Positions 32,245 through 46,509 of a stretch of DNA of 64,000 bases are shown piece after piece (positions within the stretch are counted from its first letter, which is position 1; every line of letters starts with the position of its first letter). This DNA comes from Hyperoplus lanceolatus (Eukaryota; Chordata; Actinopteri; Uranoscopiformes; Ammodytidae): contig CM049402.1 of the NCBI GenBank assembly GCA_026929865.2, positions 36,793,226 through 36,857,225 of the forward strand, given 5' to 3'. A program made the position numbers and the translations under genes. The notes beneath the pieces were generated by a model, which saw only the letters and a program-made list of their open reading frames with translations, had not been told where the DNA came from and did no database searches.

Positions 32245-33393
32245 TGAAAGTACACATCAGAATGTCCTGAATCTTCTTGTGTGACCTCATGGGGTTGTGA
32301 ATTATGACCCTGCAGTGGAATGACTCTGGAATAACAGGGTGTTTTTTAAAAAATTGAATCCAAAATCATATCTAATTTCTCTGATATTTTCAATATCAAG
32401 TGGGCTTTTATTTTGAAAGTACACATCAGAATATCCTGAAACTTTTTGTGTGGCTTCATGGGGTCGTGAACTATGACCCTGGAGTGGAATGACTCTGGAA
32501 TAAAAGGGCGTTTTTTTAAAAATTGAATCCAAAATCATATCTAATTTCTCTCATATTTTCAATATCTAGTGGGCTTTTATTCTGAAACTACACATCAGAA
32601 TGTCCTGAAACTTTTTGTGTGGCCTCATGGGGTTGTGAACTATGACCCTGGAGTGGAATGACTCTGGAATAACAGGGCGTTTTTTTAAAAATTTAATCCA
32701 AAATCATATCTAATTTCTCTCATATTTTCAATATCTAGTGGGCTTTTATTCTGAAACTACACATCAGAATGTCCTGAAACTTCTTGGGGGACCTCATGGG
32801 GTCGTGAACTATGACCCTGGAGTGGAATGACTCTGGAATAACAGGGCGTTTTTTTTTAAATTGAATCCAAAATCATATCTAATTTCTCTCATATTTTCAA
32901 TATCTAGTGGGCTTTTATTTTGAAACTACACATCAGAATGTCCTGAAACTTCTTGGGTGACCTCATGGGGTTTTGAACTATGACCCTGGAGTGGAATGAC
33001 TCTGGAATAACAGGGCGTTTTTTTTTAAATTGAATCCAAAATCATATCTAATTTCTCTCATATTTTCAATATCTAGTGGGCTTTTATTCTGAAACTACAC
33101 ATCAGAATGTCCTGAAACTGTTTGTGTGGCCTCATGGGGTCGTGAACTATGACCCTGGAGTGGAATGACTCTGGAATAACAGGGAGTTTTTTTAAAAATT
33201 GAATCCAAAATCATATCTAATTTCTCTCATATTTTCAATATCTAGTGGGCTTTTATTTTGAAACTACACATCAGAATGTCCTGAAACTTCTTGGGGGACC
33301 TCATGGGGTTGTGAACTATGACCCTGGAGTGGAATGACTCTGGAATAACAGGGCGTTTTTTTTTTTATTGAATCCAAAATCATATCTAATTTT

Positions 33394-33670
33394 GAAAATA
33401 TGAGACAAATTAGATATGATTTCGGTTTAATTAAAAAAACGCCCTGTTATTCCAGAAAATCTCCACTCCAGGGTCAATTCATGGGCGAGGCCATCACACA
33501 AAGTTTCAGGACATTCTGATGACTGGAGTTTCAGAATGCCCACTCTGAAAATATGAGAGGAATTAGATATGATTTTGGATTCAATTTAAAAAAACGCCCT
33601 GTTATTCCAGAGTGATTCAACTCCAGGGTCAAAGTTCACAACCCCATGAGGTCACCCCATGAGGTCACCC
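33394..33670 (-). repeat. Inverted satellite cassette 9 (internally disturbed)
   Basis: Same junctions; the middle is scrambled (caattcatgggcgaggccat, then gatgactggagtttcag). It lies 7,667 bp after cassette 6. Confidence 0.88.
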
Positions 33671-36600
33671 TGAAAGTACACATCAGAATGTCCTGAATCT
33701 TCTTGTGTGACCTCATGGGGTTGTGAATTATGACCCTGCAGTGGAATGACTCTGGAATAACAAGGTGTTTTTTTTAAAAATTGAATCCAAAATCATATCT
33801 AATTTCTCTGATATTTTCAATATCAAGTGGGCTTTTATTTTGAAAGTACACATCAGAATATCCTGAAACGTTTTGTGTGGCTTCATGGGGTCGTGAACTA
33901 TGACCCTGGAGTGGAATGACTCTGGAATAACAGGGCGTTTTTAAAAAAATTGAATCCAAAATCATATCTAATTTCTCTCATATTTTCAATATCTAGAGGG
34001 CTTTTATTCTGAAACTACACATCAGAATGTCCTGAAACGTTTTGTGTGGCCTCATGGGGTCGTGAACTATGACCCTGGAGTGGAATGACTCTGGAATAAC
34101 AGGGCGTTTTTTTAAAAATTGAATCCAAAATCATATCTAATTTCTCTCATATTTTCAATATCTATTGGGCTGTTATTTTGAAACTACACATCAGAATGTC
34201 CTGATAGTTCTTGGGGGATCTCATGGGGTTGTGAACTATGACCCTGGAGTGGAATGATTCTGGAATAACAGGGCGTTTTTTAAAAAATTGAATCCAAAAT
34301 CATATCTAATTTCTCTCATATTTTCAATATCTAGTGGGCTTTTATTCTGAAACTACACATCAGAATGTCCTGAAACTTCTTGGGGTACCTCATGGGGTCG
34401 TGAACTAGGACCCTGGAGTGGAATGACTCTGGAATAACAGGGCGTTTTTTTAAAAAATTGAATCCAAAATCATATCTAATTTCTCTCATATTTTCAATAT
34501 CTAGTGGGTTTTTATTTTGAAACTACACATCAGAATGTCCTGAAACTTCTTAGGTGACCTCATGGGGTTGTGAACTATGACCCTGGAGTGGAATGACTCT
34601 GGAATAACAGGGCGTTTTTTTTTAAATTGAATCCAAAATCATATCTAATTTCTCTCATATTTTCAATATCTAGTGGGCTTTTATTCTGAAACTACACATC
34701 AGAATGTCCTGAAACTTCTTGGGGGACCTCATGGGGTCGTGAACTATGACCCTGGAGTGGAATGACTCTGGAATAACAGGGCGTTTTTTTAAAAATGTAA
34801 TCCAAAATCATATGTAATTTCTCTCATATTTTCAATATCTAGTGCGCTTTAATTTTGAAACTACACATCAGAATGTCCTGAAACTTTTTGTTTGGCCTCG
34901 AGGGGACGTGGACTATGACCCTGGAGTGGAATGACTCTGGAATAACAGGGCGTTTTTTTAAAAATTGAATCCAAAATCATATCTAATTTTTCTCATATTT
35001 TCAATATCTAGTGGGCTTTTATTCTGAAACTACACATCAGAATGTCCTGAAACTTTTTGTTTGGCCTCGAGGGGTCGTGGACTATGACGCTGGAGTGGAA
35101 TGACTCTGGAATAACAGGGTTTTTTTTTTAAATTGAATCCAAAATCATATCTAATTTCTCTCATATTTTCAATATCTAGTGGGCTTTTGTTTTGAAACTA
35201 CACATCAGAATGTCCTGAAACTTCTTGGGTGACCTTCTGGGGTTGTGAACTATGACCCTGGAGTGGAATGACTCTGGAATAACAGGGCGTTTTTTTTTAA
35301 ATTGAATCCAAAATCATATCTAATTTCTCTCATATTTTCAATATCTAGTGGGCTTTTATTCTGAAACTACACATCAGAATGTCCTGAAACTGTTTGTGTG
35401 GCCTCATGGGGTCGTGAACTATGACCCTGGAGTGGAATGACTCTGGAATAACAGGGCGTTTTTTTAAAAATTTAATCCAAAATCATATGTAATTTCTCTC
35501 ATATTTTCAATATCTAGTGGGCTTTTATTCTGAAACTACACATCAGAATGTCCTGAAACTTTTTGTGTGGCCTCATGGGGTCGTGAACTATGACCCTGGA
35601 GTGGAATGACTCTGGAATAACAGGGCGTTTTTTTTTTAATTGAATCCAAAATCATATCTAATTTCTCTCATATTTTCAATATCTAGTGCACTTTTATTTT
35701 GAAACTACACATCAGAATGTCCTGAAACTTCTTGGTTGACCTCATGGGGTTGTGAACTATGACCCTGGAGTGGAATGACTCTGGAATAACAGGGCGTTTT
35801 TTTTAAAAATTGAATCCAAAATCATATCTAATTTCTCTCATATTTTCAATATCTAGAGGGCTTTTATTCTGAAACTACACATCAGAATGTCCTGAAACTG
35901 TTTGTGTGGCCTCATGGGGTCGTGAACTATGACCCTGGAGTGGAATGACTCTGGAATAACAGGGCGTTTTTTAAAAAATTTAATCCAAAATCTTATGTAA
36001 TTTCTCTCATTTTTTAAATAGTGGCTAGTCTTTAATTTTGAAACTACACATCAGAATGTCCTGAAACTTTTGAGTGTGGCCTCGAGGGGTCGTGGACTAT
36101 GACGCTGGAGTGGAATGACTCTGGAATAACAGGGAGTTTTTTTAAAAATTGAATCCAAAATCATATCTAATTTCTCTCATATTTTCAATATCTAGTGGGC
36201 TTTTATTTTGAAACTACACATCAGAATGTCCTGAAACTTCTTGGGGGACCTCATGGGGTTGTGAACTATGACCCTGGAGTGGAATGACTCTGGAATAACA
36301 GGGCGTTTTTTTTTTAAATTGAATCCAAAATCATATCTAATTTTTCTCATATTTTCAATATCTAGTGGGCTTTTATTCTGAAACTACACATCAGAATGTC
36401 CTGAAACTTCTTGTGTGGCCTCATGGGTGAACCCTGGAGTGGAATGACTCTGGAATAACAGGGTGTTTTTTTTAAAAATTGAATCCAAAATCATATCTAA
36501 TTTCTCTCATATTTTCAATATCTAGTGGGCTTTTATTTTGAAACTACACATCAGAATGTCCTGAAACTTTTTGTGGGACCTCATGGGGTTGTGAACTATG

Positions 36601-39367
36601 ACCCTGGAGTGGAATGACTCTGGAATAACAGGGCGTTTTTTTTATAATTGAATCCAAAATCATATCTAATTTCTCTGCATATTTTCAATATCTAGAGGGC
36701 TTTTATTCTGAAACTACACATCAGAATGTCCTGAAACGTTTTGTGTGGCCTCATGGGGTCGTGAACTATGACCCTGGAGTGGAATGACTCTGAGAATAAC
36801 AGGTTTGAGTTTTTTAAAAATTGAATCCAAAATCATATCTAATTTCTCGTCAAATTTTCAATATCTATTGGGCTGTTATTTTGAAACTACACATCAGAAT
36901 GTCCTGAAACTTCTTGTGGGACCTCATGGGGTTGTGAACTATGACCCTGGAGTGGAATGACTCTGGAATAACAGGGTGTTTTTTAAAAATTGAATCCAAA
37001 ATCATATCTAATTTCTCTCATATTTTCAATATCTAGTGGGCTTTTATTCTGAAACTACACATCAGAATGTCCTGAAACTTCTTGGGGTACCTCATGGGGT
37101 CGTGAACTAGGACCCTGGAGTGGAATGACTCTGGAATAACAGGGCGTTTTTTTAAAAAATTGAATCCAAAATCATATCTAATTTCTCTCATATTTTCAAT
37201 ATCTAGTGGGCTTTTATTTTGAAACTACACATCAGAATGTCCTGAAACTTCTTGGGTGACCTCATGGGGTTGTGAACTATGACCCTGGAGTGGAATGACT
37301 CTGGAATAACAGGGCGTTTTTTTTAAAAATTGAATCCAAAATCATATCTAATTTCTCTCATATTTTCAATATCTAGTGGGCTTTTATTCTGAAACTACAC
37401 ATCAGAATGTCCTGAAACTTCTTGGGGGACCTCATGGGGTCGTGAACTATGACCCTGGAGTGGAATGACTCTGGAATAACAGGGCGTTTTTTTAAAAATG
37501 TAATCCAAAATCATATCTAATTTCTCTCATATTTTCAATATCTAGTGGGCTTTTATTTTGAAACTACACATCAGAATGTCCTGAAACTTCTTGTGTGGCC
37601 TCGTGGGGTTGTGGACTATGACCCTGGAGTGGAATGACTCTGGAATAACAGGGCGTTTTTTTAAAAATTGAATCCAAAATCATATCTAATTTTTCTCATA
37701 TTTTCAATATCTAGTGGGCTTTTATTCTGAAACTACACATCAGAATGTCCTGAAACTTTTTGTGTGGCCTCGAGGGGTCGTGGACTATGACGCTGGAGTG
37801 GAATGACTCTGGAATAACAGGGTTTTTTTTTAAATTGAATCCAAAATCATATCTAATTTCTCTCATATTTTCAATATCTAGTGGGCTTTTGTTTTGAAAC
37901 TACACATCATAATGTCCTGAAACTTCTTGGGTGACCTTCTGGGGTTGTGAACTATGACCCTGGAGTGGAATGACTCTGGAATAACAGGGCGTTTTTTTTT
38001 TAAATTGAATCCAAAATCATATCTAATTTCTCTCATATTTTCAATATCTAGTGGGCTTTTATTCTGAAACTACACATCAGAATGTCCTGAAACTGTTTGT
38101 GTGGCCTCATGGGGTCGTGAACTATGACCCTGGAGTGGAATGACTCTGGAATAACAGGGCGATTTTTTTTAAAAATTTAATCCAAAATCATATGTAATTT
38201 CTCTCATATTTTCAATATCTAGTGAGGCTTTTATTCTGAAACTACACATCAGAATGTCCTGAAACTTTTTGTGTGGCCTCATGGGGTCGTGAACTATGAC
38301 CCTGGAGTGGAATGACTCTGGAATAACAGGGCGTTTTTTTTTTAATTGAATCCAAAATCATATCTAATTTCTCTCATATTTTCAATATCTAGTGGGCTTT
38401 TATTTTGAAACTACACATCAGAATGTCCTGAAACTTCTTGGTTGGCCTCATGGGGTTGTGAACTATGACCCTGGAGTGGAATGACTCTGGAATAACAGGG
38501 CGTTTTTTTTAAAAATTGAATCCAAAATCATATCTAATTTCTCTCATATTTTCAATATCTAGAGGGCTTTTATTCTGAAACTACACATCAGAATGTCCTG
38601 AAACTGTTTGTGTGGCCTCATGGGGTCGTGAACTATGACCCTGGAGTGGAATGACTCTGGAATAACAGGGCGTTTTTTTAAAAATTTAATCCAAAATCTT
38701 ATCTAATTTCTCTCATATTTTCAATATCTAGTGGGCTTTAATTTTGAAACTACACATCAGAATGTCCTGAAACTTTTTGGGGGGCCTCATGGGGTCGTGG
38801 ACTATGACGCTGGAGTGGAATGACTCTGGAATAACAGGGAGTTTTTTTAAAAATTGAATCCAAAATCATATCTAATTTCTCTCATATTTTCAATATCTAG
38901 TGGGCTTTTATTTTGAAACTACACATCAGAATGTCCTGAAACTTCTTGGGGGACCTCATGGGGTTGTGAACTATGACCCTGGAGTGGAATGACTCTGGAA
39001 TAACAGGGCGTTTTTTTTTAAATTGAATCCAAAATCATATCTAATTTTTCTCATATTTTCAATATCTAGTGGGCTTTTATTCTGAAACTACACATCAGAA
39101 TGTCCTGAAACTTTGTGTGTGGCCTCCCTGGAGTGGAATGACTCTGGAATAACAGGGCGTTTTTTTAAAAATTGAATCCAAAATCATATCTAATTTCTCT
39201 CATATTTTCAATATCTAGTGGGCTTTTTTTTTGAAACTACACATCAGAATGTCCTGAAACTTCTTGGGGGACCTCATGGGGTTGTGAACTATGACCCTGG
39301 AGTGGAATGACTCTGGAATAACAGGGCGTTTTTTTTTTTAATTGAATCCAAAATCATATCTAATTTT

Positions 39368-39656
39368 GAAAATATGAGACAAATTAGATATGATTTCGGA
39401 TTCAATTAAAAAAAACGCCCTGTTATTCCAGAAAATTCCACTCCAGGGTCATAGTTCACGACCCCATGAGGCCACACACAAAGTTTCAGGACATTCTGAT
39501 GTGTAGTTTCAGAATAAAAGCCCACTTGATATTGAAAATATGAGAGAAATTAGATATGATTTTGGATTCAATTTAAAAAACGCCCTGTTATTCCAGAGTG
39601 ATTCAACTCCAGGGTCAAAGTTCACAACCCCATGAGGTCACCCCATGAGGTCACCC
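39368..39656 (-). repeat. Inverted satellite cassette 10
   Basis: Same junctions; 5,974 bp after cassette 9 and followed by the same private monomer variants. Confidence 0.9.
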
Positions 39657-42326
39657 TGAAAGTACACATCAGAATGTCCTGAATCTTCTTGTGTGACCTC
39701 ATGGGGTTGTGAATTATGACCCTGCAGTGGAATGACTCTGGAATAACAGGGTGTTTTTTTAAAAATTGAATCCAAAATCATATCTAATTTCTCTGATATT
39801 TTCAATATCAAGTGGGCTTTTATTTTGAAAGTACACATCAGAATATCCTGAAACGTTTTGTGTGGCTTCATGGGGTCGTGAACTATGACCCTGGAGTGGA
39901 ATGACTCTGGAATAACAGGGCGTTTTTAAAAAAATTGAATCCAAAATCATATCTAATTTCTCTCATATTTTCAATATCTAGAGGGCTTTTATTCTGAAAC
40001 TACACATCAGAATGTCCTGAAACGTTTTGTGTGGCCTCATGGGGTCGTGAACTATGACCCTGGAGTGGAATGACTCTGGAATAACAGGGCGTTTTTTTAA
40101 AAATTGAATCCAAAATCATATCTAATTTCTCTCATATTTTCAATATCTATTGGGCTGTTATTTTGAAACTACACATCAGAATGTCCTGATAGTTCTTGGG
40201 GGATCTCATGGGGTTGTGAACTATGACCCTGGAGTGGAATGATTCTGGAATAACAGGGCGTTTTTTAAAAAATTGAATCCAAAATCATATCTAATTTCTC
40301 TCATATTTTCAATATCTAGTGGGCTTTTATTCTGAAACTACACATCAGAATGTCCTGAAACTTCTTGGGGGACCTCATGGGGTCGTGAACTAGGACCCTG
40401 GAGTGGAATGACTCTGGAATAACAGGGCGTTTTTTTAAAAATTGAATCCAAAATCATATCTAATTTCTCTCATATTTTCAATATCTAGTGGGCTTTTATT
40501 TTGAAACTACACATCAGAATGTCCTGAAACTTCTTAGGTGACCTCATGGGGTTGTGAACTATGACCCTGGAGTGGAATGACTCTGGAATAACAGGGCGTT
40601 TTTTTTTAAATTGAATCCAAAATCATATCTAATTTCCCTCATATTTTCAATATCTAGTGGGCTTTTATTCTGAAACTACACATCAGAATGTCCTGAAACT
40701 TCTTGGGGGACCTCATGGGGTCGTGAACTATGACCCTGGAGTGGAATGACTCTGGAATAACAGGGCGTTTTTTTAAAAATGTAATCCAAAATCATATGTA
40801 ATTTCTCTCATATTTTCAATATCTAGTGCGCTTTAATTTTGAAACTACACATCAGAATGTCCTGAAACTTTTTGTTTGGCCTCGAGGGGACGTGGACTAT
40901 GACGCTGGAGTGGAATGACTCTGGAATAACAGGGTGTTTTTTTAAAAATTGAATCCAAAATCATATCTAATTTCTCTCATATTTTCAATATCTAGTGGGC
41001 TTTTATTTTGAAACTACACATCAGAATGTCCTGAAACTTCTTGGGGGACCTCATGGGGTTGTGAACTATGACCCTGGAGTGGAATGACTCTGGAATAACA
41101 GGGCGTTTTTTTTAAAATTGAATCCAAAATCATATCTAATTTTTCTCATATTTTCAATATCTAGTGGGCTTTTATTCTGAAACTACACATCAGAATGTCC
41201 TGAAACTTTTTGTTTGGCCTCGAGGGGTCGTGGACTATGACGCTGGAGTGGAATGACTCTGGAATAACAGGGTTTTTTTTTTAAATTGAATCCAAAATCA
41301 TATCTAATTTCTCTCATATTTTCAATATCTAGTGGGCTTTTGTTTTGAAACTACACATCAGAATGTCCTGAAACTTCTTGGGTGACCTTCTGGGGTTGTG
41401 AACTATGACCCTGGAGTGGAATGACTCTGGAATAACAGGGCGTTTTTTTTTAAATTGAATCCAAAATCATATCTAATTTCTCTCATATTTTCAATATCTA
41501 GTGGGCTTTTATTCTGAAACTACACATCAGAATGTCCTGAAACTGTTTGTGTGGCCTCATGGGGTCGTGAACTATGACCCTGGAGTGGAATGACTCTGGA
41601 ATAACAGGGCGTTTTTTAAAAAATTTAATCCAAAATCATATGTAATTTCTCTCACATTTTCAATATCTAGTGGGCTTTTATTCTGAAACTACACATCAGA
41701 ATGTCCTGAAACTTTTTGTGTGGCCTCATGGGGTCGTGAACTATGACCCTGGAGTGGAATGACTCTGGAATAACAGGGCGTTTTTTTTTTAATTGAATCC
41801 AAAATCATATCTAATTTCTCTTAAATTTTCAATATCTAGTGCGCTTTTATTTTGAAACTACACATCAGAATGTCCTGAAACTTCTTGGTTGACCTCACGG
41901 GGTTGTGAACTATGACCCTGGAGTGGAATGACTCTGGAATAACAGGGCGTTTTTTTTAAAAATTGAATCCAAAATCATATCTAATTTCTCTGATATTTTC
42001 AATATCTAGAGGGCTTTTATTCTGAAACTACACATCAGAATGTCCTGAAACTGTTTGTGTGGCCTCATGGGGTCGTGAACTATGACCCTGGAGTGGAATG
42101 ACTCTGGAATAACAGGGCGTTTTTTTAAAAATTGAATCCAAAATCATATCTAATTTCTCTCATATTTTCAATATCTAGTGGGCTTTTTTTTTGAAACTAC
42201 ACATCAGAATGTCCTGAAACTTCTTGGGGGACCTCATGGGGTTGTGAACTATGACCCTGGAGTGGAATGACTCTGGAATAACAGGGCGTTTTTTTTTTAA
42301 TTGAATCCAAAATCATATCTAATTTT

Positions 42327-42613
42327 GAAAATATGAGACAAATTAGATATGATTTCGGATTCAATAAAAAAAACGCCCTGTTATTCCAGAAAAATTCCAC
42401 TCCAGGGTCATAGTTCACGACCCCATGAGGCCCACACAAAGTTTCAGGACATTCTGATGTGTAGTTTCAGAATAAAAGCCCACTTGATATTGAAAATATG
42501 AGAGAAATTAGATATGATTTTGGATTCAATTAAAAAAACGCCCTGTTATTCCAGATTCATTCAACTCCAGGGTCAAAGTTCCAACCCCATGAGGTCACCC
42601 CATGAGGTCACCC
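42327..42613 (-). repeat. Inverted satellite cassette 11
   Basis: Same junctions; first of a group of seven closely spaced cassettes (42.3-49.0 kb). Confidence 0.9.
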
Positions 42614-43086
42614 TGAAAGTACACATCAGAATGTCCTGAATCTTCTTGTGTGACCTCATGGGGTTGTGAATTATGACCCTGCAGTGGAATGACTCTGGAA
42701 TAACAGGGTGTTTTTTTAAAAATTGAATCCAAAATCATATCTAATTTTTCTCATATTTTCAATATCTAGTGGGCTTTTATTCTGAAACTACACATCAGAA
42801 TGTCCTGAAACCTTTTGTGTGGCCTCGAGGGGTCGTGGACTATGACGCTGGAGTGGAATGACTCTGGAATAACAGGGCGTTTTTTTAAAAATTGAATCCA
42901 AAATCATATCTAATTTCTCTCATATTTTCAATATCTAGTGGGCTTTTATTTTGAAACTACACATCAGAATGCCCTGAAACTTCTTGGGGGACCTCATGGG
43001 GTTGTGAACTATGACCCTGGAGTGGAATGACTCTGGAATAACAGGGCGTTTTTTTTTTAATTGAATCCAAAATCATATCTAATTTT

Positions 43087-43378
43087 GAAAATATGAGACA
43101 AATTAGATATGATTTCGGATTCAATTAGAAAAAAAAACGCCCTGTTATTCCAGAAAACTCCACTCCAGGGTCAAGTTCACGACCCCATGAGGCCACACAC
43201 AATGTTTCAGGACATTCTGATGTGTAGTTTCAGAATAAAAGCCCACTTGATATTGAAAATATGAGAGAAATTAGATATGATTTTGGATTCAATTTAAAAA
43301 AACGCCCTGTTATTCCAGATTTATTTAACTCCAGGGTCAAAGTTCACAACCCCATGAGGTCACCCCATGAGGTCACCC
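43087..43378 (-). repeat. Inverted satellite cassette 12
   Basis: Same junctions; 760 bp after cassette 11. Confidence 0.9.
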
Positions 43379-44694
43379 TGAAAGTACACATCAGAATGTC
43401 CTGAATCTTCTTGTGTGACCTCATGGGGTTGTGAATTATGACCCTGCAGTGGAATGACTCTGTAATAACAGGGTGTTTTTTTAAAAATTGAATCCAAAAT
43501 CATATCTAATTTCTCTGTTATTTTCAATATCAAGTGGGCTTTTATTTTGTAAGTACACATCAGAATGTCCTGAAACTTTTTGTGTGGCTTCATGGGGTCG
43601 TGAACTATGACCCTGGAGTGGAATGACTCTGGAATAACAGGGCGTTTTTTTAAAAATTGAATCCAAAATCATATCTAATTTCTCTCATATTTTCAATATC
43701 TAGTGGGCTTTTATTCTGAAACTACACATCAGAATGTCCTGAAACTTTTGTGTGGCCTCATGGGGTCGTGAACTATGACCCTGGAGTGGAATGACTCTGG
43801 AATAACAGGGCGTTTTTTAAAAATTGAATCCAAAATCATATCTAATTTCTCTCATATTTTCAATATCTAGTGGGCTTTTATTTTGAAACTACACATCAGA
43901 ATGTCCTGAAAGTTCTTGGGGGACCTCATGGGGTTGTGAACTATGACCCTGGAGTGGATTGACTCTGGAATAACAGGGCGTTTTTTAAAAATTGAATCCA
44001 AGATCATATGTATTTTCTCTCATATTTTCAATATCTAGTGCGCTTTAATTTTGAAACTACACATCAGAATGTCCTGAAACTTTTTGTGTGGCCTCGAGGG
44101 GTCGTGGACTATGACCCTGGAGTGGAATGACTCTGGAATAACAGGGCGTTTTTTTTAAAAATTGAATCCAAAATCATATCTAATTTCTCTCATATTTTCA
44201 ATATCTAGTGGGCTTTTATTTTGAAACTACACATCAGAATGTCCTGAAACTTCTTGGGGGACCTCATGGGGTTGTGAACTATGACCCTGGAGTGGAATGA
44301 CTCTGGAATAACAGGGCGTTTTTTTTTAAATTGAATCCAAAATCATATCTAATTTTTCTCATATTTTCAATATCTAGTGGGCTTTTATTCTGAAACTACA
44401 CATCAGAATGTCCTGAAACTTTGTTTGTGGCCTCATGGGGTCGTGAACTATGACCCTGGAGTGGAATGACTCTGGAATAACAGGGCGTTTTTTTAAAAAT
44501 TGAATCCAAAATCATATCTAATTTCTCTCATATTTTCAATATCTAGTGGGCTTTTATTTTGAAACTACACATCAGAATGTCCTGAAACTTCTTGGGGGAC
44601 CTCATGGGGTTGTGAACTGTGACCCTGGAGTGGAATGACTCTGGAATAACAGGGCGTTTTTTTTTTAATTGAATCCAAAATCATATCTAATTTT

Positions 44695-44998
44695 GAAAAT
44701 ATGAGACAAATTAGATATGATTTGATTTCAAAAATAAACACCAGAATGTCCTGAAAATTCCCGGACCTCAGGGGTCGTGCACTATGACCCGAGTGGCATG
44801 ACTCGGAACCACAGGGCAAAGTTTCAGGACATTCTGATTTCTCTCGTAGTTTCAGAATAAAGGGGCTTTTATTTGAAAAATATGAAGAAAATTAGATATG
44901 ATTTTGGTTCATATGAAAAAAACGCCCTGTTATTCCAGATTCATTCAACTCCAGGGTCAAAGTTCACAACCCCATGAGGTCACCCCATGAGGTCACCC
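44695..44998 (-). repeat. Inverted satellite cassette 13 (strongly scrambled)
   Basis: Outer junctions are kept, but 44722-44920 is a mosaic of forward and reverse pieces (accagaatgtcctgaaaatt, cccggacctcaggggtcgtg, then gtttcaggacattctgattt). This is the most disrupted point of the array. Confidence 0.8.
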
Positions 44999-45471
44999 TG
45001 AAAGTACACATCAGAATGTCCTGAATCTTCTTGTGTGACCTTATGGGGTTGTGAATTATGACCCTGCAGTGGAATGACTCTGTAATAACAGGGTGTTTTT
45101 TTAAAAATTGAATCCAAAATCATATCTAATTTTTCTCATATTATCAATATCTAGTGGGCTTTTATTCTGAAACTACACATCAGAATGTCCTGAAACCTTT
45201 TGTTTGGCCTCGAGGTGTCGTGGACTATGACGCTGGAGTGGAATGACTCTGGAATAACAGGGCGTTTTTTTAAAAATTGAATCCAAAATCATATCTAATT
45301 TCTCTCATATTTTCAATATCTAGTGGGCTTTTTTTTTGAAACTACACATCAGAATGTCCTGAAACTTCTTGGGGGACCTCATGGGGTTGTGAACTATGAC
45401 CCTGGAGTGGAATGACTCTGGAATAACAGGGCGTTTTTTTTTTAATTGAATCCAAAATCATATCTAATTTT

Positions 45472-45758
45472 GAAAATATGAGACAAATTAGATATGATTT
45501 CGGATTCAATTAAAAAAAAACGCCCTGTTATTCCAGAAAATTCCACTCCAGGGTCATAGTTCACGACCCCATGAAGCCACACAAAGTTTCAGGACATTCT
45601 GATGTGTAGTTTCAGAATAAAAGCCCACTTGATATTGAAAATATGAGAGAAATTAGATATGATTTTGGATTCAAATTAAAAACGCCCTGTTATTCCAGAT
45701 TCATTCAACTCCAGGGTCAAAGTTCACAACCCCATGAGGTCACCCCATGAGGTCACCC
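45472..45758 (-). repeat. Inverted satellite cassette 14
   Basis: Same junctions; 777 bp after cassette 13. Confidence 0.9.
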
Positions 45759-46231
45759 TGAAAGTACACATCAGAATGTCCTGAATCTTCTTGTGTGACC
45801 TCATGGGGTTGTGAATTATGACCCTGCAGTGGAATGACTCTGGAATAACAGGGTGTTTTTTTAAAAATTGAATCCAAAATCATATCTAATTTTTCTCATA
45901 TTTTCAATATCTAGTGGGCTTTTATTCTGAAACTACACATCAGAATGTCCTGAAACCTTTTGTGTGGCCTCGAGGGGTCGTGGACTATGACGCTGGAGTG
46001 GAATGACTCTGGAATAACAGGGCGTTTTTTTAAAAATTGAATCCAAAATCATATCTAATTTCTCTCATATTTTCAATATCTAGTGGGCTTTTATTTTGAA
46101 ACTACATATCAGAATGCCCTGAAACTTCTTGGGGGACCTCATGGGGTTGTGAACTATGACCCTGGAGTGGAATGACTCTGGAATAACAGGGCGTTTTTTT
46201 TTTAATTGAATCCAAAATCATATCTAATTTT

Positions 46232-46509
46232 GAAAATATGAGACAAATTAGATATGATTTCGGATTCAATTAAAAAAACGCCCTGTTATTCCAGAAAATT
46301 CCACTCCAGGGTCGTTCACGACCCCATGAGGCCACACACAAAGTTTCAGGACATTCTGATGTGTAGTTTCAGAAAAAACCTGATATTGAAAATATGAGAG
46401 AAATTAGATATGATTTTGGATTCAATTAAAAAACGCCCTGTTATTCCAGAGTGATTCAACTCCAGGGTCAAAGTTCACAACCCCATGAGGTCACCCCATG
46501 AGGTCACCC
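46232..46509 (-). repeat. Inverted satellite cassette 15
   Basis: Same junctions; 760 bp after cassette 14. Small losses: gtttcagaaaaaacctgata. Confidence 0.9.
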
